Shown piece after piece: positions 43,108-51,887 of a DNA stretch of 64,000 bases. Source of the DNA: Dendronalium phyllosphericum CENA369 (GTDB taxonomy: Bacteria; Cyanobacteriota; Cyanobacteriia; Cyanobacteriales; Nostocaceae); assembly GCF_016056275.1 (NCBI RefSeq), contig NZ_JAECZA010000011.1, positions 1 to 64,000 on the forward strand, given 5' to 3'. Position 1 is the first letter of the stretch; each line of letters starts with the position of its first letter. Both the position numbers and the translations under genes were made by a program. The notes below the pieces were generated by a model. That model was not told the DNA's origin, made no database searches, and saw only the letters and a list, made by a program, of their open reading frames with translations.

Positions 43108-44817
43108 ATGAATATTAAGCGTCAAAATCACAAAATAAAAGATATTGCATGTATCGGGTTAATTAAAATAAGTCCTAATATAATATTTCTCAAAAATAGA
43201 TTAATATTTATTATTAAAGTTGTAATTTCTATCCTGCTAATTTTCATTTCTATTGTGAGGATTGTACAACCATCCACTGGGACTATGGATCTACCGATAT
43301 CTCAGCGATCGCATAATCCCACAATCATTGAAAATCAAAAAAAAGGTACTTATAATTGGCAACTTACAAATCCTGCCACTAAAGAAGAAATAGAAGGCTA
43401 TGCTTCGCTCACGAGTATCAATCGCGGCAGCGAAATCAAATTTTTTGTGAATACAAAAGAGCCGAACTACACAATAGAAATCTTTCGTATGGGCTGGTAT
43501 GGAGGTGCTGGAGGGCGGCAAATGGCTGCTGCAATTACACGAACAGGAGTCAAACAACCAAGGCCAATTGTAGATCGAGCAACAGGTTTGATTGAATGTA
43601 ATTGGAAAGATCCATACGTTTTAAAAATTCCTGATAACTCACACGACTCAACACAGTGGGCGAGTGGTTTTTATCTAGCAAAACTGACTGCGAGTAAGAG
43701 TGGTAAGCAAAGCTACATCATTTTTGTAGTGCGTGATGATAGCCGCGCTTCCGATATTTTGTTTCAATCGAGCGTCACCACCTACCAAGCTTATAACAAT
43801 TGGGGCGGAATGTCCCTTTATCGCTGGAACAGTCGCGGTAAACAAGCATTGAAAGTTTCTTTTAACCGTCCCTACGCTAATAGTCCTAACTCAGCAGCAG
43901 CCTATGGAGTAGGAGCCGGAGAATTTTTTACTAACTTCCAACCGCAAAGGAAAACTTCTAATGCTGGTTGGGAATACAACATGGTACGGTGGCTAGAACG
44001 CTCTGGTTATGATGTTACTTACTGTACCAACATTGACACACATGAAAACAACTTAGAAACCCATAGCATCAAACCGATGCTTTGGTTGCACAAAGCATTT
44101 CTCTCAGTGGGTCATGATGAATATTGGTCGGCAAATATGCGGCAAAATGTCGAGACAGCAAGAGATTACGGTGTCAGTCTTGGTTTTTTTTCTGCTAATA
44201 CCTGTTATTGGCAAATTCGCTTTGAGTCTAGCTTCATCACTCAAGACATCAACCGTACTATTGTTGCTTATAAAGAAAGTGCAGCATTAGATCCTTATGC
44301 TAGAGACAATAATCCCGCGAATGATTTCCTAGTCACAACTCTTTGGCGAAATAAACCTGTGCATCGTCCAGAAGAAGCTCTAATTGGAGTTATGTACGAA
44401 ACATTTCAAGTAAATGCTGATATCGTTATCAATCGCACAGCACCGGATTGGTTGCTTGCTGGTACGCAATTGCATCCAGATAATACCACGGCATCTGTGG
44501 AGACGAATAGTAAAGCACCTGCCAAAATGCGTCTTGAGGGACTGCTAGGCTACGAAGTCGATCGCATGTTTCGTAACGCGCCAGCCAATACGATTCGTAT
44601 TGCCCATTCGCCTTATCGATACAAGGGTGGCACAAAATATTCAGATATGACCATTTATACTACAGATTCTGGTGCAACGGTGTTTGCTACTGGTTCTATG
44701 CAATGGAGTTGGGGGCTAGATGATTACAATGCACCTCAATTACGTCCTTCTGTATTTAGTCCTGACGCACAAGCTATTACACGCAACGTTTTAGACAGAA
44801 TGATAGCTAACAATTGA
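43108..44817 (+). CDS. N,N-dimethylformamidase large-subunit-like protein, membrane-anchored
   Basis: A 569-residue protein. An N-terminal helix (FIIKVVISILLIFISIVRIV) anchors or exports it. The body matches the dimethylformamidase beta-subunit-like family: IEFR-type FRMGWYGGAGGRQMA, DILFQSSVTTYQAYNNWGGM, NRPYANSPN, GWEYNMVRWLERSGYDVTYC, LWLHKAFLSVGHDEYWSANM and LGFFSANTCYWQIRFES. DMFase breaks amide bonds using iron held by Tyr and Glu residues, and H/E residues are present here. True substrate is likely different, since the family is widespread. It sits beside glycosyltransferase genes. Confidence 0.82.
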   Translation: MNIKRQNHKIKDIACIGLIKISPNIIFLKNRLIFIIKVVISILLIFISIVRIVQPSTGTMDLPISQRSHNPTIIENQKKGTYNWQLTNPATKEEIEGYASLTSINRGSEIKFFVNTKEPNYTIEIFRMGWYGGAGGRQMAAAITRTGVKQPRPIVDRATGLIECNWKDPYVLKIPDNSHDSTQWASGFYLAKLTASKSGKQSYIIFVVRDDSRASDILFQSSVTTYQAYNNWGGMSLYRWNSRGKQALKVSFNRPYANSPNSAAAYGVGAGEFFTNFQPQRKTSNAGWEYNMVRWLERSGYDVTYCTNIDTHENNLETHSIKPMLWLHKAFLSVGHDEYWSANMRQNVETARDYGVSLGFFSANTCYWQIRFESSFITQDINRTIVAYKESAALDPYARDNNPANDFLVTTLWRNKPVHRPEEALIGVMYETFQVNADIVINRTAPDWLLAGTQLHPDNTTASVETNSKAPAKMRLEGLLGYEVDRMFRNAPANTIRIAHSPYRYKGGTKYSDMTIYTTDSGATVFATGSMQWSWGLDDYNAPQLRPSVFSPDAQAITRNVLDRMIANN

Positions 44818-44820
44818 CTC

Positions 44821-44852
44821 TTGTACAGACAACGGTTAATCGCGTCTCTACG
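44821..44852. repeat. 32-bp dispersed repeat, inverted relative to 9980-10011
   Basis: The reverse complement of this segment differs from 9980-10011 at a single base. Both contain GTAGAGACGCGATTAACC. A third, looser copy is at 16880-16909. Confidence 0.8.
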
Positions 44853-44860
44853 AAAACTCA

Positions 44861-45460
44861 CTATTGACTTTTTGGCAAACCAACAGGCGATAATCCTGCG
44901 ATCGCTCGTAAGTTTTGGCAACGAATTAACTCAGAAAAATCTAAACTAGAATGCCCTTCAATCTGAGCGATCGCTTCAATAGCAGATAACAAATGCCCAG
45001 CGGCTTCAACTTCTGAGTATCCGCGCCGCCCAGCGACTCGAATCGCTGCCATATCAGCATTCAACTCTGATTCTTGAGATTTATGATTGCGCCAAATCCG
45101 TAAAGCTGCGATCGCGCTTAATCCTCCGGCTACAGCTACACCCACAACATCCGATTGTGCTGATTCAACTAATCCACCTAATAAACCTAGCAGTACTACA
45201 CCTTGATAAAGCTCTGGCTTAAACCACTTCACACCGATTAACCAGCTAACTTTTTGCAACAGTAGCAAGTCTCGTTGTGGTTTTGTCAGTCGATTCCACA
45301 AATCAAAATTAATATATATCGGGCGATCGCGATTCCACGGTAAGGGAAAGGAAGCATCTATTATCTTTGGCTGCTGTGGCTTACTGACGATTTTTGTCGT
45401 CATCCGAGCCGAAGCAGGCATTATATCTAACAAACGGCGAATTTCAAGGTTAGGCTCCAT
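44861..45460 (-). CDS. DUF3318 family protein
   Basis: A cyanobacterial family of unknown function. ATG 45460 gives MEPNLEIRRLLDIMPASARM, the conserved family start; ATG 45469 is possible. The middle has YINFDLWNRLTKPQRDLLLL, then two membrane-prone segments (GVVLLGLLGGLVESAQ, VVGVAVAGGLSAIAALRIW). The C-terminal half (ESELNADMAAIRVAGRRGYS, AAGHLLSAIEAIAQIEG) is helical. The DLWN...QRDLLLL...W and ELNADMAAI segments loosely resemble an M48 peptidase layout without its HExxH motif, which is inference. Confidence 0.78.
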   Translation of the reverse strand: MEPNLEIRRLLDIMPASARMTTKIVSKPQQPKIIDASFPLPWNRDRPIYINFDLWNRLTKPQRDLLLLQKVSWLIGVKWFKPELYQGVVLLGLLGGLVESAQSDVVGVAVAGGLSAIAALRIWRNHKSQESELNADMAAIRVAGRRGYSEVEAAGHLLSAIEAIAQIEGHSSLDFSELIRCQNLRAIAGLSPVGLPKSQ

Positions 45461-45543
45461 AATTTTCATTATTGGACATAATATGCATAGTAACTAATAA
45501 GCTAATCTGCCTTTAAGTTGCACAATCCTTTGCTTTAGAAAGA

Positions 45544-45676
45544 GGCGGGGATGCGGAGAAGGGGAGACGCAAAGAGAAGTTGCATGCGGTGAGCAGTCCG
45601 TTGGGCGGCTTTGCCGACTTGAAGGAACTGCGAACCCGAAGGGGGGTTCCCCCCGTTGAGCAAACTTCGGGGGATG
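45544..45676. repeat. GC-rich dispersed repeat
   Basis: A GC-rich patch in AT-rich surroundings, with inverted segments (GGCGGCTTTGCCGAC, GGGGGGTTCCCCCC). This composition and wording (GCATGCGGTGAGCAG, AACCCGAAGGGGGG) is that of dispersed repeats of Nostoc-type genomes as I recall them. Short frames here (45494-45710) are artefacts. Confidence 0.6.
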
Positions 45677-45888
45677 CAATTTGAATGATTATTAGCTTAC
45701 CACTGTGCAAAATTAAAAATTTAAAATGCTCTATTTCTAGGCTTTGGAAGCATGTTGAATGGTATCCTGATAAAGTTATAAAAATACTGGTTAAGTGATT
45801 TTATAGTGTGGCGGGATTCTATGGTATCCTTTTGCCCTCAAGTTCAAAGCCTTAAATTGGATAACCAATAAGACTACACTTTAACTAC

Positions 45889-46149
45889 ATGGACGCTTTT
45901 GCTCCCATCCCGCCTGAATGGACGAATAAGGCAGTTCACGCTTATGAGTTTTGCTGTCCTAACTGCCGCTCAACTAGCTTAGAAGCTCTACAAGTTTGGG
46001 TTAATCGGCGATCGCCTGTGATGACAGAAAACCATCGTCGCAAATGGCAGGAGTTCTATAATTGCCATTGTGGTTTTGTTTGGTGGGCGTGGAGTAGCGA
46101 TCGTCCTCCAACAGATTTGTCTAATAAGCAAGATTGTAATCCCACATAG
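45889..46149 (+). CDS. small zinc-ribbon protein
   Basis: An 86-residue protein with CPNC (EFCCPNCRSTSLEALQVW) and a later YNCHCGFVWWAWSSDRPP. The two Cys pairs form a zinc ribbon. The tail is rich in Trp and Pro. Similar small proteins occur across cyanobacteria but no role is known to me. A strong terminator follows 14 bases after the stop, so this is a single-gene transcript. The start ATG is at 45889. Confidence 0.78.
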   Translation: MDAFAPIPPEWTNKAVHAYEFCCPNCRSTSLEALQVWVNRRSPVMTENHRRKWQEFYNCHCGFVWWAWSSDRPPTDLSNKQDCNPT

Positions 46150-46163
46150 CTTGTTTTTCAAAC

Positions 46164-46188
46164 AAAAGCCCGCCTGAGGCGGGCTTTT
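46164..46188 (+). terminator. rho-independent terminator
   Basis: A perfect 11-base stem (AAAAGCCCGCC / GGCGGGCTTTT) with a TGA loop, ending in TTTT. It lies just after the zinc-ribbon gene. Confidence 0.92.
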
Positions 46189-46271
46189 ACTTTTAGTTTC
46201 TTGTAACCATAGCCACTAACTAATGTTAGGACAGTGTTAATTGCTTAAAGCCATCAAGCAACTAGGTTTAT

Positions 46272-46318
46272 ACTCAGCACTCAGCACTCAGCACTCAGCA
46301 CTCCACACTCAGCACTCC
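46272..46318. repeat. tandem heptamer repeat (TCAGCAC)
   Basis: At least four perfect tandem copies of CAGCACT plus two looser ones. It is the reverse complement of the array at 32942-32974. It sits between the zinc-ribbon terminator and the porin gene end. Confidence 0.88.
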
Positions 46319-46334
46319 TAATCCATGACTAGTT

Positions 46335-47930
46335 TTAGAAACTGAAGGTTGTACGAAGTGTACCTACGTAAGTGGTATCGTTAGCGTTGTCGTGTTCGGG
46401 ATTAAAAATTACCAACAAGCCGGGTGTAATTTGCAGATTATCACTGACCTTAATTTTATAAAGTCCTTCTAAATGATATGAAGTATCTCCATTGGCTCCA
46501 CCATCGACTTCACTTTCAGTGACTTTGGGTGACTGACCAAAAATTACACCGAGTTCATTACCTTCTCTGCCAAAATCTCTCAGACCCAGAGTAGCAGCCC
46601 AGTAGAATACATCGGCGTTTTTACCTGTATTTACACCAGATTCAGCTGTGGCAACAGTGTAACCTGCCCAACCACCAAGGATAAATTTCGAGCTGGGTAG
46701 GAAAGTTGCTTCTACACCATAGTTGTTAGATGTGGTAGCAACTCTACCAAATGGTTGGTTTGCTAAAGCACCTCCTGTGCTGCCAAACAAATTGACATTA
46801 CTGGAATTATTTTGATAAGTGTGAGCGTAACTCAAACCCAAGTTAAAAGCTTTATTGGGTTTAAAAGATATTTGTCCAAAGGCTGTAGTAGCACCATCAA
46901 TAAGACCATTACCATCAGTGGGGTTATTAGCTGTGCTTGCTAGATAAGCCCCTGAAATGCTGAGAGGCCCGTTAGGATTGAAAGTGACAGTTATACCAGC
47001 ACCACCAGCACCTTGGCGATAGATGGGGCTGAAACGTCCGTAACGGGAGATAGAACCTTTAGCAGAGCTAGCAAAGTCGGGGTTAAAGTTATTGACGTTT
47101 TCCCATAACTCTCCACCAGTAGCATCAACTTTTACGCGGATGGCATCACTCAAATTGAAAGCATAGTTGATTTTATCGATGCTAACGCTGTTATCCGCTG
47201 TAGCCACATCATAGCCCAAGCGGGTCATGTTAGTGCCGGTTACACCACTGTTAGAGATAATATTGCCAGCAGTTAAACGGATTTGTAACTGGTCTTTACC
47301 GCTGAAACTGCTGTACAAGTTCAAGCGCACCCGGTCAGAGAAAGTGGTGTTGCTTTGTAAGTCAGCACCACCAACTCTCGTATCTCCAAAAACGTCAGAT
47401 ACGTTGAAAATTGCTTCCCCAACTAACTTGGTGGTGGTGGAGAACTGATTAGCTTCCAACTCAGCCGTACGGGCTTCTAAGGAATCAACACGACCGCGTA
47501 AAGTTGCAAGTTCGGCGGAAAATTCTTCTTGTAAGCGCTGTAAGGTAGCTAGGTCTTGTTTAGTTACTAAGTCAGCTGTTGCTGTGGCAATCAATTCGTT
47601 AACTCGGTCTAAACAAGCATTCAAACCAGCGGCAAATTCATAACGAGTCAAAGCACGATTACCACGGTAAGTACCATTGGGATAACCTGCTATACAGCCA
47701 TAGCGCTCAACTAAGGACTGCAATGCTTGAAATGCCCAGTCTGTAGGCTGCACGTCTGAAAATTGAGAAACGGAGGTTACTTGTCCGAGGTTGTCAGTTT
47801 CTTGGGACAGTTGAGCAACACTTGTTCCCTGTTCGTTCGCTTCCGCAGCCAAGGTGCTGTTAGCAACAAAAAATGTAGCGGCAACAACAATTGGACTGAC
47901 CTTCAAAACATTCCAGAATGGTTTGGTCAT
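46335..47930 (-). CDS. cyanobacterial outer-membrane porin (SLH-OprB type, 'iron uptake porin')
   Basis: ATG 47930 has GAGG 12 bases upstream and gives a signal peptide (VLKVSPIVVAATFFVANSTL, AA-EA). The SLH domain (FSDVQPTDWAFQALQSLVER, YGCIAGYPNGTYRGNRALTR) binds peptidoglycan-linked polymers. A coiled coil (LQRLQEEFSAELATLRGRVD) follows, then a beta-barrel of OprB type ending in FSF. It should let small ions or solutes pass the outer membrane. From memory it corresponds in place to All4499 of Anabaena PCC 7120. Located beside the Crp-type regulator and phosphate genes. Confidence 0.9.
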   Translation of the reverse strand: MTKPFWNVLKVSPIVVAATFFVANSTLAAEANEQGTSVAQLSQETDNLGQVTSVSQFSDVQPTDWAFQALQSLVERYGCIAGYPNGTYRGNRALTRYEFAAGLNACLDRVNELIATATADLVTKQDLATLQRLQEEFSAELATLRGRVDSLEARTAELEANQFSTTTKLVGEAIFNVSDVFGDTRVGGADLQSNTTFSDRVRLNLYSSFSGKDQLQIRLTAGNIISNSGVTGTNMTRLGYDVATADNSVSIDKINYAFNLSDAIRVKVDATGGELWENVNNFNPDFASSAKGSISRYGRFSPIYRQGAGGAGITVTFNPNGPLSISGAYLASTANNPTDGNGLIDGATTAFGQISFKPNKAFNLGLSYAHTYQNNSSNVNLFGSTGGALANQPFGRVATTSNNYGVEATFLPSSKFILGGWAGYTVATAESGVNTGKNADVFYWAATLGLRDFGREGNELGVIFGQSPKVTESEVDGGANGDTSYHLEGLYKIKVSDNLQITPGLLVIFNPEHDNANDTTYVGTLRTTFSF

Positions 47931-48174
47931 TGTCTTACTTTTCCTCACACCAACTAGTACAAGTCATGGTAAACTACTTAACCTTTTGCTATTAAGGAAA
48001 TTTACCCAACGACTTCAGGTATGATTATACAGAATTCGCAGTGATTAGCACAAGTAATTGTATCAATTTTGAATTTTATATTTGGGATTTGAGATTTAAA
48101 GTCTTTATTCCAAGGCTTTTCCAGGAGTCTCGAACAAGACTAGTTATCTCAACTTGTCAATACTATTTTATGAA

Positions 48175-48780
48175 CTATTTTCTAGTTAATTTATTTGGCA
48201 AACGTAGAATAATCCGACGTTTATAACGTAACATTATTCCTTGTTCTTCAAATTGCTGTAAGAGGCGTGTTACTGTTACTCTAGTTGTATTTAACACTTC
48301 TGATATCTCTTGATGGGTAACATTAAGGTCAATTAACTTACCCTGTTCTACGTTGCGTCCAAATTTTTCACTTAACCACACCAAAAATTTCCACAAACGC
48401 ACTGAAATAGGTTTATAGTGTACTATGCTTAAAAGCTCTTCTGAATGTTGTATATGGGACAAGAAAGCATTAATATGTAAGTGCCACAAATGAGGCGGTA
48501 CAATAGTCGCTTCTACACTTGTCAGACATTCAATGTGGTAAGGCTGGACTTTGGATAAGGGATAACCAATCAGATCCCCAGAACCCCAGTACCCTAAAGT
48601 AACGAATGTTCCGTCTTCATTCCAGGTTAATGTCCGAACAGCACCACGCTCAATGCGCCAGAGTACATCGTTGCATAAAGGAATGATTTCCCTACGAGTA
48701 AATAGTTGTTGTGGTAACTGTTCTTTTGAGATGTTATTGGATATAACAGGAGAATTTGGGATAAGACTTGTAGAAGACAT
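48175..48780 (-). CDS. Crp/Fnr-family transcription regulator
   Basis: A 201-residue protein. The first 125 residues form a cNMP-binding-like beta-roll (LWRIERGAVRTLTWNEDGTF, VTLGYWGSGDLIGYPLSKVQ) that lacks the full cyclic-AMP phosphate cassette. The C-terminal helix-turn-helix (DLNVTHQEISEVLNTTRVTV, TRLLQQFEEQGIM) is typical of this family and binds DNA as a dimer. No iron-sulfur Cys set is visible. It is transcribed towards the porin gene, with a gap of about 240 bases, and may control it, which is inference from position. Effector unknown. Not NtcA by sequence. Confidence 0.85.
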   Translation of the reverse strand: MSSTSLIPNSPVISNNISKEQLPQQLFTRREIIPLCNDVLWRIERGAVRTLTWNEDGTFVTLGYWGSGDLIGYPLSKVQPYHIECLTSVEATIVPPHLWHLHINAFLSHIQHSEELLSIVHYKPISVRLWKFLVWLSEKFGRNVEQGKLIDLNVTHQEISEVLNTTRVTVTRLLQQFEEQGIMLRYKRRIILRLPNKLTRK

Positions 48781-49806
48781 TTGGATAAATTTGATCTTGA
48801 ATTGATGAAACTATCTTGAAGAGATATTGACAATACTTTCAGGTGTGAAACTAAACAAAACTATTAAAATTTAAGTGAGTTCATAAGAATATATTCAGTA
48901 CATAATTTGCTAAATAAACAGTTGACAATATTCTGAATCTTTGGAGAAAAAATAATTTTATATATTGATAAATAATTCACACCTAAACAAATAAGAATAA
49001 AGCGTAAATAAGTTTTAAATCAAATTAATTTACGGTAAATGGATAGATTTTTAGGTAATTTTCAATAGAGTTTATCAATCTATGTAGTAAATAATTTCAG
49101 AAAGACTTTATATTTAATTTCATAAAAATGTGTTTAGATGATGTGATATTTGCGTCTGTCCGTTGATTGAGCTGTGAGTTTAGTCTAGTTAGTATTTGGT
49201 AACAATAGCTGTCAGTCAAATACGAGCCTAAGTACTTTACTGAGGTAGTGCCAGATGGAATTATTACCCAATGATTCACAGATTTTAAGAGCAATTGCTC
49301 GACCCGTAGAAAGTGAAATTGCCAACACAAAGTATTTTTTTGGCAATAGCTGAAGATTAGCCGTATTTTTGATTTTGGTATTGTGTAGACAGGCAACAGC
49401 TTGTCGCTAGACATTGCACCTCACAAAACTGACAATTTAAATACGTCCTTCCATCAGCTAGCAAGAAAGTAATTGTTAGCTGACTTTGGTCACTTTACTC
49501 GTGCAAGTTTAAGAAAAGGTAAGCTTTTCGTGAAATGTATGTTAGACAACCAATTAATTTTTAGCCTACTAGTATATTAAGCAACAAAGATATAAATGCA
49601 ATACTGCTAAAAGTATAAAATGAAACTAAATAAATGGGCATAATTAAATGTAAAATGCCAATCGATGAAATGCTGTCATAAGCTGCCATTTACCTCCTGC
49701 CTCCTGCCTCCTACCTTCTGCCTTCTACTTATATTTGCGTACAAAGTGTAGCAAACTCACTCTCAAGAGTGCTACCAAGGAACATTCATCTCCAAGCTCT
49801 GATTAA
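48781..49806. other. 1-kb AT-rich region without a clear gene
   Basis: Mostly AT-rich DNA. A 105-codon minus-strand frame at 49097-49414 (VIIPSGTTSVKYLGSYLTDS) has slightly protein-like content but no ribosome site and no family that I recognise, so it may be a remnant. CTGCCTC/CTGCCTT repeats lie at 49690-49730. GCAACAGCTTGTCGCTAGAC at 49392-49411 resembles the short repeat found in the IS transposase at 8099-8140. Confidence 0.4.
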
Positions 49807-50481
49807 TTAAGAACGTTGACCAGTAACGATGTATGCTACTCTTTGACCGATATTAGTCGCATGATCTGCCATGCGTTCCAAACAACGAATCGCTAGTGCT
49901 AGCAACACAATTGGTTCGACTACGCCCGGTACATCTCGTTGCTGGGCTAAAGTTTGATAAAGGCGATCGTAAGCATTATCTACAGCATCATCCAGATGCT
50001 TGATACTTCGTCCACTAGCTGCGTCTAAATCAGCCAATGCTACTAAGCTAGTTGCTAGCATTGCCTGCGCGTGATGAGACATGATTGCAATTTCTGCTAG
50101 AGACGTATGAGGGGGATAAGGAAAGATTTTAATAGCAATCTCAGCTAAATCCTTAGCGTAATCGCCAATGCGTTCTAAGTCTCTTACTAGCTGCATAAAA
50201 GCACTCAAGCAGCGCAAGTCTTGAGCCGTGGGTGCTTGCATGGTCATGATGGCTGTACAGTCTGATTCTATTTGTCTATAAAAGCGATCGATTTTTTTAT
50301 CTAATCGGGGAAGTTCCTCAGCTGCCGTTAAGTTCTGGGCAAATAAAGCTTGGTGGCTGAGGCGAAATGATTGTTCTACCAAAGCTCCCATACGCAATAC
50401 ATCGCGTTCTAAGCGTCTAAGAGCGCGTGCCAACTGAGATTCAGGATTGGAACCATAATGGACAGCTTTCACACTTGTCAT
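49807..50481 (-). CDS. phoU: phosphate uptake regulator PhoU
   Basis: PhoU links the Pst phosphate transporter to the sensor kinase and keeps the Pho response off when phosphate is ample. Start at ATG 50481 (MTSVKAVHYG), since the longer frame overlaps sphS. The protein consists of two three-helix bundles with the repeated E/DxxxD pattern: LERDVLRMGALVEQSF, LDKKIDRFYRQIESDC, RDLERIGDYAKDLAEIA and CLERMADHATNIGQRVAYIV. The gene is last in the sphR-sphS-phoU run, 32 bases after sphS. No pst genes are in the window. Confidence 0.93.
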   Translation of the reverse strand: MTSVKAVHYGSNPESQLARALRRLERDVLRMGALVEQSFRLSHQALFAQNLTAAEELPRLDKKIDRFYRQIESDCTAIMTMQAPTAQDLRCLSAFMQLVRDLERIGDYAKDLAEIAIKIFPYPPHTSLAEIAIMSHHAQAMLATSLVALADLDAASGRSIKHLDDAVDNAYDRLYQTLAQQRDVPGVVEPIVLLALAIRCLERMADHATNIGQRVAYIVTGQRS

Positions 50482-50512
50482 CTCAAACGTGAAGATATTT
50501 TTAACTATAGTC

Positions 50513-51829
50513 TTAGCTTTGTGAGTTTGCCATAACTTCAGGAAGTTGAAGTTGTATCCATGCACCACCAGTTTCTGGATGATTCATGGCTTTAATAGAA
50601 CCACCATGAGCGATCGCAATTTGCCGAACTATAGCTAAACCCAAACCATTGCCCACAATTGACCTAATAGTATTACTTTCTGGCAATGAAGAATGAGTAC
50701 GTGCTTTATCTCCTCGGTAAAATCGCTCAAAAATGCGGGGCAAATCTGCTTCGGAAAAACCTACTCCAGAATCAATAAGATTTATTTCTAAAAATGAGGA
50801 AGTTGAATTATCCCTAGAAATATCCTTTTTCGATAAGATTTTCGCTTGCACGTGAATACTGGTACAAGGAGGACTGTACTTGATGCTATTGTCTAGCAAG
50901 TTGAGAAAAACTTGGTAAATCCGGGCTGGATCTGCTTTAATCCAGAGATTTTCTGGCCCAGAATATTGCAGGGACAAACGTTGGCGCTGTGCCAATGGTT
51001 CTAGTGTTTCCCAAACAGATGCAATTAGCGATCGCACATCCACAGCTTCAGTTTGTAGCTGCATATTTGGTGCTTCCATGTGGGTGAGTTCTAACCAGTT
51101 TTGTACCAAACTAATCAGCCGATCGACTTCTTGCATCAAACGGTCAACCCAGCGATTTAATGGGGGTTCTAAGCGGGGTTGTAAGGTTTCTGCCACTAAA
51201 CGAATCGAAGTCAAAGGCGTTCTGAGTTCGTGAGCTAAATCGGAAAAAGAGCGATCGCGCTCTTGATTGATATCCAGCAGGGGTTGGCGATTTTCCAGAA
51301 AAACTCCTACTTTTCCATAGGGCAAAGGCAAGCTGGAAGCGCGCAAAGTCAGAGATTTAATTGTTGAGATTTCTGCTGCATTATCACAAGAAGGGTGAAA
51401 TATCCACTCTATTGTCTGTGATTTTTGGCGATCGCGAGTTTGCTCGATTAACTGGTCGAGTTCGTAAGAGCGCACCAACTCCAGCAATAAGCGCACCTGT
51501 CCTGGCTGCCATCTTTGCAAATACAAAATTTCCCGCGCTTGCTGATTGCACCACAGCAGTTGATTTTCTTCATCAACCTGCAAATATCCTATTGGTGCAA
51601 AATCTAACAAGTCTTGGTAAGTTTGCAACGACTGCTGCCAGTCTTGTCGCTGCTGCTTCACCATTGCTATTTCTTGCCGCAAGCGAGGAATCAGCGGCAG
51701 TGCCACCTTAGAAGAGCGGTAGGTTAAAGGCTGGAGTACTCGCTCCAGGTAGCGGTTAAGTTGAACCTGTTGCCAAATCCAAAACCCAATGCCTACCGCT
51801 AAACCTAGAATAAATCCCAATAAGAGCAT
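50513..51829 (-). CDS. sphS: phosphate sensor histidine kinase SphS (PhoR-like)
   Basis: Start at ATG 51829 (MLLLGFILGLAVGIGFWIWQ), giving a short N-terminal membrane segment as in cyanobacterial SphS. A PAS domain (YQDLLDFAPIGYLQVDEENQ) follows. The histidine-kinase core has the H-box FSDLAHELRTPLTSIR, N-box FLNLLDNSIKYSP, G1 LIDSGVGFSEADLPRIFERF and G2 GNGLGLAIVRQIA. It phosphorylates SphR under phosphate limitation. Located between sphR and phoU on the same strand; sphR ends 58 bases upstream. Confidence 0.93.
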   Translation of the reverse strand: MLLLGFILGLAVGIGFWIWQQVQLNRYLERVLQPLTYRSSKVALPLIPRLRQEIAMVKQQRQDWQQSLQTYQDLLDFAPIGYLQVDEENQLLWCNQQAREILYLQRWQPGQVRLLLELVRSYELDQLIEQTRDRQKSQTIEWIFHPSCDNAAEISTIKSLTLRASSLPLPYGKVGVFLENRQPLLDINQERDRSFSDLAHELRTPLTSIRLVAETLQPRLEPPLNRWVDRLMQEVDRLISLVQNWLELTHMEAPNMQLQTEAVDVRSLIASVWETLEPLAQRQRLSLQYSGPENLWIKADPARIYQVFLNLLDNSIKYSPPCTSIHVQAKILSKKDISRDNSTSSFLEINLIDSGVGFSEADLPRIFERFYRGDKARTHSSLPESNTIRSIVGNGLGLAIVRQIAIAHGGSIKAMNHPETGGAWIQLQLPEVMANSQS

Positions 51830-51887
51830 TTGGTTTGAGTTGCTAGTTGCGTTGTGATTTATAAAAACTAACAACTATCTCAACAGA

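Noticed and set aside
45494-45710. Two 60-codon frames over the GC-rich repeat
   Set aside because: They run through repeat sequence (GGGGTTCCCCCC) and have no protein character.
49097-49414. 105-codon minus-strand frame in the 1-kb gap before phoU
   Set aside because: No ribosome site and only vaguely protein-like text; kept only as a note in the region entry.
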